Shown: positions 1 to 5,593, counted from the stretch's first letter. The stretch: DNA of 6,568 nucleotides from Vulcanimicrobiota bacterium (GCA_028287545.1 JAQBPL010000300.1:1-6568); one strand, 5' to 3'. The notes: generated by a model not told the origin, from the letters alone. Numbers and translations: made by a program.

Positions 1-208
1 CGGCTGGGAGCCCGGCTTCTGGTGGGGTCAGTGGGTGTCGTTCACCCCGTACGTGGCCGCTGTGTCGCTCGGGGTGGTACTGCTGGCGGCCCTCCAGGCC
101 TCCGCGACTCCGAAACGCCCCGCCACAGCACCACACCCGCCCCCCGCCTCTCGGCACGATCGCTTCGCTCCGTGGGGCGCGATGGGGGTGGGGACGTTCC
201 GTCAATAA
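1..208 (+). CDS. C-terminal end of a membrane protein (partial)
   Basis: Reading from base 2 there is an open frame of 68 codons ending in TAA at 206-208; the gene starts before the window. The first residues are aromatic (GWEPGFWWGQWVSFTPY) and lead into a hydrophobic stretch (VAAVSLGVVLLAAL), which together look like the last periplasmic loop and last transmembrane helix of an integral membrane protein. I cannot name the family. The residues after this helix are Pro/Ala/Arg-rich and low in complexity. They are encoded by the repeat that starts at about base 87, so the natural C-terminus has probably been replaced or lengthened by repeat DNA. Other frames here give Arg/Pro-rich translations typical of shadows. 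I am fairly sure that this frame is the coding one and unsure of the function. Confidence 0.55.
   Translation, partial: GWEPGFWWGQWVSFTPYVAAVSLGVVLLAALQASATPKRPATAPHPPPASRHDRFAPWGAMGVGTFRQ
87..179 (+). repeat. Intergenic GC-rich repeat, left copy
   Basis: Bases 87-125 are a perfect 39-bp inverted match to 418-456. The match resumes after a few differences with a CACCC/CCCCCCGCC block and a perfect 20-bp block, GCACGATCGCTTCGCTCCGT (154-173), matching the reverse complement of 371-390. The whole unit is about 90 bp and overlaps the 3' end of the membrane-protein gene. It has no visible transposase and no clear target-site duplication, so it looks like a non-autonomous or REP-like interspersed repeat. 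Confidence 0.8.
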
Positions 209-231
209 AAAAAATGCAAACTCTAGCAGGG

Positions 232-251
232 CGGCGCGCTGAGGCGCGCCG
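232..251. repeat. Strong GC hairpin (8-bp stem, 4-nt loop)
   Basis: CGGCGCGC (232-239), loop TGAG, GCGCGCCG (244-251): a perfect stem about 24 bases after the stop of the left membrane-protein gene. It has no T-run after it on the plus strand, so it is not a classical intrinsic terminator. It could still stop or stabilise that transcript's 3' end. Confidence 0.5.
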
Positions 252-273
252 TCTCCATGCGACGACGTTCCGC

Positions 274-303
274 CCGCCACGATCGTGTCCGCCACGATCT
301 TGC
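274..303 (+). repeat. 15-bp tandem duplication
   Basis: CCGCCACGATC occurs at 274-284 and again at 289-299. The full 15-bp units 274-288 and 289-303 match at 13 of 15 positions. This is a local duplication between the two inverted repeat copies, of no known role. Confidence 0.55.
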
Positions 304-362
304 AAAAATAAGGCGGGTGGGGGCCTCCGCCTCGATCGCCATTCGGGGTGTGCGCCGCTTGC

Positions 363-456
363 CGTGCCCGACGGAGCGAAGCGATCGTGCCTGGGTTGGG
401 CGGGGGGTAGGGTGCGATGGCGGGGCGTTTCGGAGTCGCGGAGGCCTGGAGGGCCG
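363..456 (-). repeat. Intergenic GC-rich repeat, central inverted copy
   Basis: This is the reverse-complement partner of the copy at 87-179. The matching blocks are 418-456 (39 bp, perfect), the G-run block around 401-414 and 371-390 (20 bp, perfect). Part of the same copy (393-424) is also complementary to 510-541 with 31 of 32 bases. It could therefore pair with either the left or the right copy in single-stranded DNA or RNA, but not with both at once. Confidence 0.8.
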
Positions 457-509
457 AGAGCGACGGAGAACCGAGCGACCGGAGCGCATGGATGCGCGCA
501 GGGAGCGTC

Positions 510-541
510 CCCGCCATCACACCCTACCCCCCGCCCAACCC
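510..541 (+). repeat. Truncated third copy of the intergenic repeat
   Basis: These 32 bases match the reverse complement of 393-424 with one difference (A at 519 where the other copy implies G). They are in the same orientation as the left copy. The flanking blocks (the 39-bp block and the GATCGCTTCGCTCC block) are absent, so this copy is partial. Confidence 0.7.
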
Positions 542-571
542 CGCCACAATCCCAAAAACCACCATTGGAGA

Positions 572-611
572 CGAGAAAGAGCCGTGCACACCCGCGCACG
601 GCTCTTTCTCG
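572..611 (-). terminator. Perfect 16-bp hairpin, probable terminator of the minus-strand operon
   Basis: CGAGAAAGAGCCGTGC (572-587) and GCACGGCTCTTTCTCG (596-611) are perfect complements around an 8-nt loop. The hairpin begins 17 bases past the stop codon of the HD-GYP gene, as expected for a terminator. The stem's own A-rich and T-rich flanks supply a CTTTCTC tract, but no uninterrupted T-run follows. The symmetric arms mean it could work in both directions. The stem length and position make a chance origin unlikely. Confidence 0.65.
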
Positions 612-628
612 GCCCACACCCAGTCGGG

Positions 629-1597
629 CTACCCTCGCGCTGCTTGCCTTCCCCGGTTGGTTCGCGGCGCTTCCAGCATTTTGATCATCGCGTCGACCAC
701 GGTGGCGTCCCATTGGGTGCCGCGGCCTTCGCGGAGGATGGCCATCGCATCGCGTTGCGCGATGGCCGGACGATACGGACGGTCGGAGATCATCGCGTGG
801 AACGCGTCGGCGACGGCGACCACGCGCGCTTCAAAGGGGATCTGGTCGCCCTTGAGCATGTCGGGATACCCTTGGCCGTCCCAGCGCTCGTGGTGCGCGC
901 GCACGATCGGTGCGTACTGGGCCAGGGCGGGGAGCTCGGCGAGGATCTCCGCACCGAAATCGGAGTGGCGCTGCATCGTCACCCATTCGGCGTCGGTGAG
1001 CGGGCCCGGCTTGAAGAGGATCGCGTCGGGCGTCCCGATCTTGCCGATGTCGTGAAGGATGCCGGCCTTGACGATGAAGTCGGTCTGGGCCGACGACAAA
1101 TTCAACGCTTCGCACAGCCGCCGGCACCAGGCGCCGGTCGCGTGCGAGTGGGCGCAGGTTGCCTCGTCGCGGGCCTTGAGCATCGCCAGAACGCCGTCGA
1201 CGACACCATTCGCCGTCCGCTGCGGCGCATCGAAACGCGGGCCGGGAGCGAGCGGGAACGCCTCAGCGACGTTGGTTTTCACGATCTCGAGGAAGACCAG
1301 CAGGGCCGAAAAGTCCAGGTGCAGCGACTCTCCCGCTTCCGCCGTGATATCGCACGTGGCGATGACGACGTCGCGGATCGCGGAGGGCGTGTAGGCGCCG
1401 TGCGCCATGCGAGCCCAGGAGACGACGGGTTCGGGGCTGGCGGCCTCCGTGGCTTGTCCGAGCGCCGCGACGAGCGAGCGGATGAGCAACGAGGAAACCG
1501 AGGTCAAACCGCGCGCGCCCAACCGCTCGAGCACCAGATCCGCTACTGCGGTACGGTTCTCGACCAGATGACGCGTCAAGGCTCTTCGGCCTTCCAT
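629..1597 (-). CDS. HD-GYP domain protein, probable cyclic-di-GMP phosphodiesterase
   Basis: HD-GYP enzymes hydrolyse cyclic-di-GMP (or related cyclic dinucleotides) in the cytoplasm with a two- or three-metal centre. The C-terminal half carries the full signature, numbered from the ATG at 1597: HSH at 150-152, HD-x-GKIG at 182-188, H211, HH-E at 235-237, GQGYP at 241-245, D264 and RPYR at 273-276. All histidine and aspartate metal ligands and the GYP triplet are present, so it should be active. The Glu found four residues before the first His in three-metal members is replaced by Ala, which hints at a two-metal enzyme (inference). Residues 1-130 are helical and resemble no domain I can name firmly; an RsbRD-type sensory bundle is possible. 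There are no membrane spans. The ATG has a GGA about 7 bases upstream. A GTG at 1612 in the same frame adds five residues and lies 14 bases after the small membrane-peptide gene. It is the last gene of a likely operon with the LuxR regulator. Confidence 0.9.
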   Translation of the reverse strand: MEGRRALTRHLVENRTAVADLVLERLGARGLTSVSSLLIRSLVAALGQATEAASPEPVVSWARMAHGAYTPSAIRDVVIATCDITAEAGESLHLDFSALLVFLEIVKTNVAEAFPLAPGPRFDAPQRTANGVVDGVLAMLKARDEATCAHSHATGAWCRRLCEALNLSSAQTDFIVKAGILHDIGKIGTPDAILFKPGPLTDAEWVTMQRHSDFGAEILAELPALAQYAPIVRAHHERWDGQGYPDMLKGDQIPFEARVVAVADAFHAMISDRPYRPAIAQRDAMAILREGRGTQWDATVVDAMIKMLEAPRTNRGRQAARG

Positions 1598-1626
1598 CGT
1601 TCCGTCCAACACCCGGTTTGCTACGG

Positions 1627-1761
1627 TCAGCCGATCGTGGGCGGATAGGTGAAGACGATGGCTCCGGCGATGGCGATGACGGCGAACGTAAGCAAGATAG
1701 TGCTCCAGGCGGCGTTGAGTGGCGACACCACAACGCTATCAGGGAGTGAGGCCGGCCACAC
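1627..1761 (-). CDS. Tiny single-span membrane peptide (34-44 aa)
   Basis: Between the LuxR and HD-GYP genes, on the same strand, an open frame ends with TGA at 1629-1627. It contains a clean hydrophobic helix (TILLTFAVIAIAGAIVFTY) with a short polar N-terminus and a short Pro-rich end (PPTIG). This is the pattern of a one-span membrane microprotein. The start is uncertain: GTG at 1761 gives 44 residues and has GGACGA just before it, while the GTG pair at 1731/1728 gives 33-34 residues and has no visible ribosome site. It fills the spacer almost exactly, 29 bases after the LuxR stop and 14 before the HD-GYP GTG, which supports a real co-transcribed gene. I do not recognise the family. A membrane partner or tether for the HD-GYP enzyme is one guess. 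It might also be a chance frame. Confidence 0.5.
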   Translation of the reverse strand: MWPASLPDSVVVSPLNAAWSTILLTFAVIAIAGAIVFTYPPTIG

Positions 1762-1778
1762 TCGTCCGAAAGGACGAG
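1761..1778 (-). promoter_or_regulatory. Hairpin between the LuxR gene and the small-peptide gene
   Basis: CTCGTCC (1761-1767), four bases, GGACGAG (1772-1778): a perfect 7-bp stem starting 13 bases after the LuxR stop codon. On the minus-strand mRNA its 3' arm GGACGAG contains the only ribosome-site-like sequence for the GTG at 1761 and overlaps that codon. It could therefore limit translation of the small gene or protect an mRNA end. No T-run follows, so a terminator is unlikely. Confidence 0.4.
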
Positions 1779-1790
1779 CCCGTTACACGG

Positions 1791-4430
1791 CTAGACGATC
1801 TCTTTGCGTCGAGCCAGCGCGACCGCTTCGCCGCGGCTCGCGGCGCCGAGCTTGCGGAGAATGGCCGACACGTGGGTTCGGACCGTATTCACGGTCCGGT
1901 GTTGTTCGTCGGCGATCGCTTGGTTTGTCAGCCCGAGCGCCATGCTGCGGAGAACCTGCACTTCCGCGGCGGTAAGACCTTCGCGATTCTCAAGCCCCGC
2001 GTCCTCGCGAGGCGGAGCGGAGACGGCTTCGATGAACTGGGCCAAGCCCGCCTGACTGGCAAGACGCATTTCGCGAAGGGCGCCTTCCACGGCGTCCGGC
2101 GCCCGGTCCTGAAGGCCGTTGAGGACCGCATCGAAGCTCGCCAAGTCGGCCCGCCGATAGCGGATCGCCCGCAGCATGCGGTGGGCGGCGGTATTCTTTC
2201 CGATCAGCGCGGTGGCGAGAATCGCAAACCGCTCGGCGAGTGCGCGCGGGCGGTCGAACATCGGGTTCGGATCGGCATCTCGCGCCACGGCGGCCTCGTA
2301 TTCCGCGAGCGCGGAAGACGCTGCGGCGGCCTCGCCCGCAGCGGCGGCAACGATCGCGAGGAGCGCCAGCTTAACGCGATTCTGAGGGGGCAGCAACTCG
2401 GACTCTCCCGCCGCCGTTGCGACGGATTTTGCTTCGAGGAATCTCCCTTGCCAGCCGAGCGAGATGATCCGCCCGAACAAGAGTCCGTAGAATGCGACCG
2501 GACCGCGATAGGAAATCGAAGCCAGCTCGCGCTCGATCTCGGTGAGGCGCTCGGCATTGCCGCGCTCCGCCTCCTGCTGCATGAGCACCCGCAGACCGAA
2601 GGCGCGCATGTACGGGTCGCCGGCCTTCTCCGCGTTGGCCGCGGCCTGGGTGGCGAACCAAACCGCGCCCGGTACCCGACCGGCCGAGGCGTGCATGGCG
2701 CAGAGCGTGCCGCACATGCGTGCGGCCAATCCGAAGGCGCCGATTTCGGTCGCCAGACGAATGCCCTCACGCGAGTGCGATTCGAGCGCCTGCTCGTCGG
2801 AGTCGTAGAACGCGACGGCGGCGGCCCGGCTGAACGTGCGCGCGCGCAGCTCGTCGTCGCCGTAGTCGGCGATTTCCAACGCGAGCCGGATCGCATCCCG
2901 AGACTCCACCATCCGGCCGGCGGCGGCGTACGTCGCTGCCAGAATACTGAGAACGTGCGCCCGCTGCGTCACGTCGATCTTGTCGTGTTCGAGCAGTTCT
3001 TCGAGGAGGCCAATCGCGTCGATGCGTCCGCGCTGCTGCATGAAGATTCCGTAGCGCGCAATGACCTTGACGCGGAAGTCGAAATCGGCTGCGCGCTCGA
3101 TCGAGGCCGCGTACCATTTCGCGGCTTGTTCTACCCGGCCGTGACTCTCCTCGAGTGCCGCGCGAACGCCGAGAATCTCCGCGCTGCCGGCTAACCGAGG
3201 AGGCGGAATGGCACGGAGCGCGCGCTCGACCGTGTCGGTGTGGCCGCGTTCCAGCAGAGCGAAGTTGACGCAGACCAGAACGCGCTCCACGTCGCTCTCC
3301 GCACCCGCGTCGATGTACCGCTCCAGCGCGGTGCCTTCGAGATGGACGGCCTCCAGGACGCGGCCGGCGCGGATTCGCGCTTGGCGCAGCGCGTCGTCGC
3401 CTTCGAGCGCGACTTGGCGTTCCACGAAGTCACGAAACAGATCGTGCAGCTTGTAGACGTTCGGCCCGAGGACCGTGATGAAGGCGACGCGCTCCCGCAG
3501 CGTCTCGATGATGGAGCGCGCGTCGTCGAAACCGGCCGCGACCGCGAGCTTGACTTCGAGCCGCGGCAGGAACGCGGCCATGCGCAGGAAGTCGCGAATC
3601 GTTCCGTCGAGCGAATTCCACACCTGTTCCGCGAGGTACCGGTACACCATCTCGCGCGTTCCGGCGGACACCGCGCGCAGGTCGCTGGCGCGCGTCGACG
3701 TGCGCAGCGCGAACGCCAGCGCGGCGGGCCATCCGTCGGTGAGTTCCAGGATCGCGGTGAGCTCGTCGTCGCGAACCGCGATGCGGGTGGAGCGCGCGCT
3801 GCGCTTCGCCTCATCGAGATCGAAGCGCAGATCGACCGCGTCGACGACGAGATCGGATTCGCCGTAGGCGAGCCATGAAGCGATCGGCAGTTGCAGCGGG
3901 CTGCGCGAGACGAACAGCCAGCGCGGCCCGTCGCGCGTCCGATCGACGAGCGCGACCAAAAACTTGGAGATTTCGGGATCCGTCTCACCGACGTGCAGAT
4001 CGTCGATCACGATGAGCGTCGATGCGGTGCGGACGTGCGTCGCGGCCCAGGTCGCGAGGTCGCGGCCGGGCGTCGCGGTGTCGCGAATTCCTTCGAGCGC
4101 CGTAGCCAGCGAACGGCGCAGACCCGGGCCTACGACTTCGAGCGCTTCGGCAAACCCGCGGACGAACGGAACCAGCGCCGTCGCTTCGGAGGGAACGTCG
4201 TAGATGACGGACGAGGGGACGGTTGCCAAGAACTGGCGCACCGCAACCGATTTTCCGAAGCCTGCGGGCGCGATGATCGTGGCAATGCGGTACTGCGCAG
4301 CGGCGGCCAAACGCTCGAGAACGCGTGGTCGATCGATCGGCTGGAAAACTCCGCCGAGATCGGGACGTCCATCGGGAGCGATACTCCGGATCACGGAAAC
4401 CTTACGGTACTCTGGGCAGGCAGGACGCAC
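1791..4430 (-). CDS. MalT/LAL-type LuxR-family ATP-binding transcriptional regulator
   Basis: This is a large STAND-class regulator of 879 residues, the usual length for MalT-like LuxR proteins (about 850-950). The N-terminal NTPase has a Walker A, APAGFGKS, at 54-61 and a Walker B, LIVIDDLH, at 139-146. These are followed by a WLFVSRS sensor strand (171-177), the family's DGWPAAL motif (232-238) and LHDLFRDFVERQ (328-339). Residues about 340-800 are Ala/Leu/Arg-rich helical repeats of the TPR-like kind that bind the inducer in MalT. The C-terminus (819-879) is a LuxR HTH: LTAAE, GLTNQAIA, then the recognition helix TVNTVRTHVSAILRKLG. In this family ATP plus ligand drives oligomerisation and DNA binding; the ligand here is unknown. 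The start used is GTG at 4430, with AGGA 4 bases upstream. GTG at 4394 with AAGG upstream is a good alternative, removing 12 residues. It is the first gene of the likely operon with the small peptide and the HD-GYP gene, and is divergent from the metallothionein gene. Confidence 0.93.
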   Translation of the reverse strand: MRPACPEYRKVSVIRSIAPDGRPDLGGVFQPIDRPRVLERLAAAAQYRIATIIAPAGFGKSVAVRQFLATVPSSVIYDVPSEATALVPFVRGFAEALEVVGPGLRRSLATALEGIRDTATPGRDLATWAATHVRTASTLIVIDDLHVGETDPEISKFLVALVDRTRDGPRWLFVSRSPLQLPIASWLAYGESDLVVDAVDLRFDLDEAKRSARSTRIAVRDDELTAILELTDGWPAALAFALRTSTRASDLRAVSAGTREMVYRYLAEQVWNSLDGTIRDFLRMAAFLPRLEVKLAVAAGFDDARSIIETLRERVAFITVLGPNVYKLHDLFRDFVERQVALEGDDALRQARIRAGRVLEAVHLEGTALERYIDAGAESDVERVLVCVNFALLERGHTDTVERALRAIPPPRLAGSAEILGVRAALEESHGRVEQAAKWYAASIERAADFDFRVKVIARYGIFMQQRGRIDAIGLLEELLEHDKIDVTQRAHVLSILAATYAAAGRMVESRDAIRLALEIADYGDDELRARTFSRAAAVAFYDSDEQALESHSREGIRLATEIGAFGLAARMCGTLCAMHASAGRVPGAVWFATQAAANAEKAGDPYMRAFGLRVLMQQEAERGNAERLTEIERELASISYRGPVAFYGLLFGRIISLGWQGRFLEAKSVATAAGESELLPPQNRVKLALLAIVAAAAGEAAAASSALAEYEAAVARDADPNPMFDRPRALAERFAILATALIGKNTAAHRMLRAIRYRRADLASFDAVLNGLQDRAPDAVEGALREMRLASQAGLAQFIEAVSAPPREDAGLENREGLTAAEVQVLRSMALGLTNQAIADEQHRTVNTVRTHVSAILRKLGAASRGEAVALARRKEIV

Positions 4431-4432
4431 CT

Positions 4433-4464
4433 CGTCCTAAGAGATACGGAGGACGGCTTTTTTT
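4433..4464 (+). promoter_or_regulatory. Inverted repeat plus T7 run in the divergent LuxR/metallothionein spacer
   Basis: CGTCCT (4433-4438), 11 bases, AGGACG (4450-4455), then GC and seven T (4458-4464). Read on the plus strand this has the form of a weak intrinsic terminator lying ahead of the metallothionein gene, as in an attenuated leader or a block to antisense transcription. Read on the minus strand, the 3' arm AGGACG holds the AGGA ribosome site of the LuxR GTG at 4430, so folding would hide it. As DNA it could be a shared operator. No convincing sigma-70 promoter is visible on either strand. TATCTC in the loop on the minus strand is a possible weak -10. Confidence 0.4.
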
Positions 4465-4503
4465 GCGCCCGTTCGATGCCGTGCGCTGGGTACGACGAGA
4501 GGC

Positions 4504-4722
4504 ATGACGAGTGCCGACGCTTGCGCGCACAGGGCGTGCCTTTGCACGAAGCCGTATCCGCCGCAGGCGCAGGCGGCATCGACCGAGCGAATCGATCCGA
4601 GCGGCGAGTTCTGCTGCCGGCGGTGCCGCGAGCAAGAGGCGGCTGCGCTCGGCGACGGCGGCTGCGAATGCGGGCATCCGAAGTGCAACGCGGACGCCGA
4701 CTACGGCATGCCGCCGTTATAG
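4504..4722 (+). CDS. Bacterial metallothionein-like cysteine-rich protein (SmtA/BmtA type)
   Basis: A 72-residue protein with nine cysteines (7, 12, 14, 37, 38, 41, 54, 56, 61) and two likely ligand histidines (9 and 58). The order follows cyanobacterial SmtA: an N-terminal C-x4-C-L-C cluster, a linker with IDPSGEF like the IDRNGLYY of SmtA, a CCxxC pair, then GC-x-CGHxxC near the end. SmtA also has nine Cys. Such proteins bind Zn, Cd or Cu thiolate clusters in the cytoplasm for metal storage and detoxification. It is longer than SmtA (56 residues), mainly through a Pro/Gln/Ala insert after the CLC (17-27), an acidic/Ala insert (43-53) and a Cys-free tail. There is no in-frame ATG, GTG or TTG start between the stop at 4438 and this ATG. 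AGAGG precedes the ATG very closely. It is convergent with the next gene, with a 14-bp gap. No SmtB-type operator was recognised. The family call rests on motif pattern only. Confidence 0.8.
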   Translation: MTSADACAHRACLCTKPYPPQAQAASTERIDPSGEFCCRRCREQEAAALGDGGCECGHPKCNADADYGMPPL

Positions 4723-4736
4723 GGAGCGGGGAAGCG

Positions 4737-5312
4737 TCAGCTGCGCTCTCGGGAGACGAGCCGCAGGTATCGGCGCGGCTCGAACGAGCCGTCGCCGTCG
4801 ATGCGGCGGAACGCTTCTTCGCGAATCTGCCCGGCGAGTTCGCGTCGCTGGCGCATCGCCGTCTCCAGCTCACGGAAGGCGCGTTCGAAATCGTCGCCGT
4901 CGAGCGTCGCGATCTGTTTTTTGAGCCGGTCGATCTGGCTGCCGAGGTGACCTTGCAGCTCCTGACTCACCTCGCGCTCCGTGTGCTGGATGCGGGTGAG
5001 CAGCGCGTTGAGTTCCTCGACCGTGGGCAGGCCGAAAGCAGCTCGCGCCGGCTCCTGGTTATGCGGGGCGGCCGAGCGGATCGAGCGCGGCTTGTTCGTC
5101 GGGCGCGGCGCGTCGAAGTCGGGGTAGAGCCGGATGATCGACTTGATCCGCTGCGGACCTTTGGGCGACTGGAGGCCCTCGGCGATCCCGGCCATGATCA
5201 GGCGCGAGCGCAGGGCCGTGTCGTTGATGACTCGCAGATGCTGCGGGTCGAGGCCAACCGGCCGGCGGTTACTGCCGAAGAAGTCCTCGTCTCGAGCTAA
5301 AGGCAGGCTCAT
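4737..5312 (-). CDS. Hypothetical protein with charged helical C-terminal half
   Basis: A 191-residue soluble protein that I do not recognise. Residues 1-65 include DPQHLRVINDTALRSRLIMA and look folded (mixed polar and hydrophobic). Residues 66-92 are Pro/Arg/Asn-rich and probably disordered. Residues about 98-170 are dense in Glu, Arg, Gln and Leu, with heptad-like spacing that suggests a long helix or coiled coil (LNALLTRIQHTEREVSQ, IDRLKKQIATL, FERAFRELETAMRQRRELA). There are no cysteines, signal peptide or membrane spans, so it is probably cytoplasmic and oligomeric. The ATG at 5312 has AAAAGG two bases upstream. A GTG at 5357 would add 15 residues but has no ribosome site and would sit against the palindrome at 5359-5373. 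It lies downstream of the acidic 66-aa gene on the same strand, so the two are probably co-transcribed. The stop is convergent with the metallothionein gene. Confidence 0.75.
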   Translation of the reverse strand: MSLPLARDEDFFGSNRRPVGLDPQHLRVINDTALRSRLIMAGIAEGLQSPKGPQRIKSIIRLYPDFDAPRPTNKPRSIRSAAPHNQEPARAAFGLPTVEELNALLTRIQHTEREVSQELQGHLGSQIDRLKKQIATLDGDDFERAFRELETAMRQRRELAGQIREEAFRRIDGDGSFEPRRYLRLVSRERS

Positions 5313-5358
5313 GGCCTTTTGCCAGAGACTTGCGCGTGCGCTGCGAGTTCCGTTCACA

Positions 5359-5392
5359 AGTAACCCGGTTACTGTTCCGGTTACACGTTACC
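5359..5392. promoter_or_regulatory. GTAACC/GGTTAC palindrome and direct repeats (candidate operator)
   Basis: AGTAACC-C-GGTTACT (5359-5373) is a perfect 7-bp inverted repeat around one base. CCGGTTAC occurs at 5365-5372 and again at 5377-5384, exactly 12 bases apart, and a further GTTACC lies at 5387-5392. The cluster spans the end of the acidic-protein gene (its TAA is 5383-5381) and the spacer before the ATG at 5312. A one-base loop cannot form a tight RNA hairpin, so a protein-binding site on DNA is the more likely reading. The binding protein is unknown. Confidence 0.5.
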
Positions 5393-5581
5393 TTCGTCGA
5401 GAACCCCGGCTTCACGCAACTCCGCCTCGGTGATCAGATGTTCCGCCGCGACCATCCCGGTGGCGTCGGCGTTGATGATGGCGTCGTCGAGGTCGTCGTT
5501 CTCGAGGAAGTCCTCGATCTTCGACTTGGGCTCGGAGGCGGATTCGTCGGCGGGGTCGAGTTCGGTGCGATCGTCGGTCAT
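5381..5581 (-). CDS. Small, highly acidic hypothetical protein (66 aa)
   Basis: A 66-residue protein starting at ATG 5581 with 21 Asp/Glu and only four Lys/Arg. The first ~35 residues are Asp/Glu/Ser-rich (KIEDFLENDDLDDAI) and probably disordered. The second half (MVAAEHLITEAELREAGV) looks helical. There are no cysteines or membrane spans. I do not recognise the family. Possible roles include a partner-binding or chaperone-like acidic adaptor for the basic 191-aa protein encoded next to it, which is only an inference from opposite charge and adjacency. A weak AGAG ribosome site precedes the ATG. The frame stays open upstream to 5746, but that extension would run antisense through the start of the aminopeptidase gene and is Arg/Ala-rich, so the ATG at 5581 is preferred. 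It is divergent from the aminopeptidase gene, with a 67-bp spacer. Confidence 0.65.
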   Translation of the reverse strand: MTDDRTELDPADESASEPKSKIEDFLENDDLDDAIINADATGMVAAEHLITEAELREAGVLDEGNV

Positions 5582-5593
5582 GTTGTTCTCTAC

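Larger units (their letters stand above)
209..628. other. Gene-free intergenic region
   Basis: No frame here gives a believable protein. Long open frames run through it on both strands because of the GC content, but their translations are Arg/Pro/Gly-rich and come largely from the repeat. The region starts with an A-rich stretch (AATAAAAAAAATGCAAA, 204-220) and then holds a GC hairpin, a 15-bp tandem duplication, two of the three repeat copies and a long perfect hairpin at its right edge. No tRNA or other RNA gene was recognised. Confidence 0.6.

Noticed and set aside
204..220. A-rich stretch as a possible promoter or terminator T-run.
   Set aside because: On the minus strand the T8 run is about 20 bases past the GC hairpin, too far for an intrinsic terminator, and no paired -35/-10 elements were found around it.
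22..713. Long open frames on both strands through the left repeat region (22-684 on + and 42-713 on -).
   Set aside because: The translations are Arg/Pro/Gly-rich, run through the inverted repeat copies and the hairpin, and overlap better-supported genes. They are open only because of the GC content.
257..1648. A 463-codon plus-strand open frame covering the HD-GYP gene.
   Set aside because: It is the shadow of the HD-GYP gene. The minus strand has the full set of catalytic motifs, while this frame gives an Arg/Gly/Asp-rich product with no domain.
1719..3194. A 491-codon plus-strand open frame inside the LuxR-family gene.
   Set aside because: It is antisense to the helical-repeat and HTH region of the LuxR gene. 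Composition is Arg/Glu/Gly-rich with no motif.
3891..5300. A 469-codon plus-strand open frame across the LuxR start, the metallothionein and the 191-aa gene.
   Set aside because: It crosses three better-supported genes and their promoter spacers, and has no recognisable domain.
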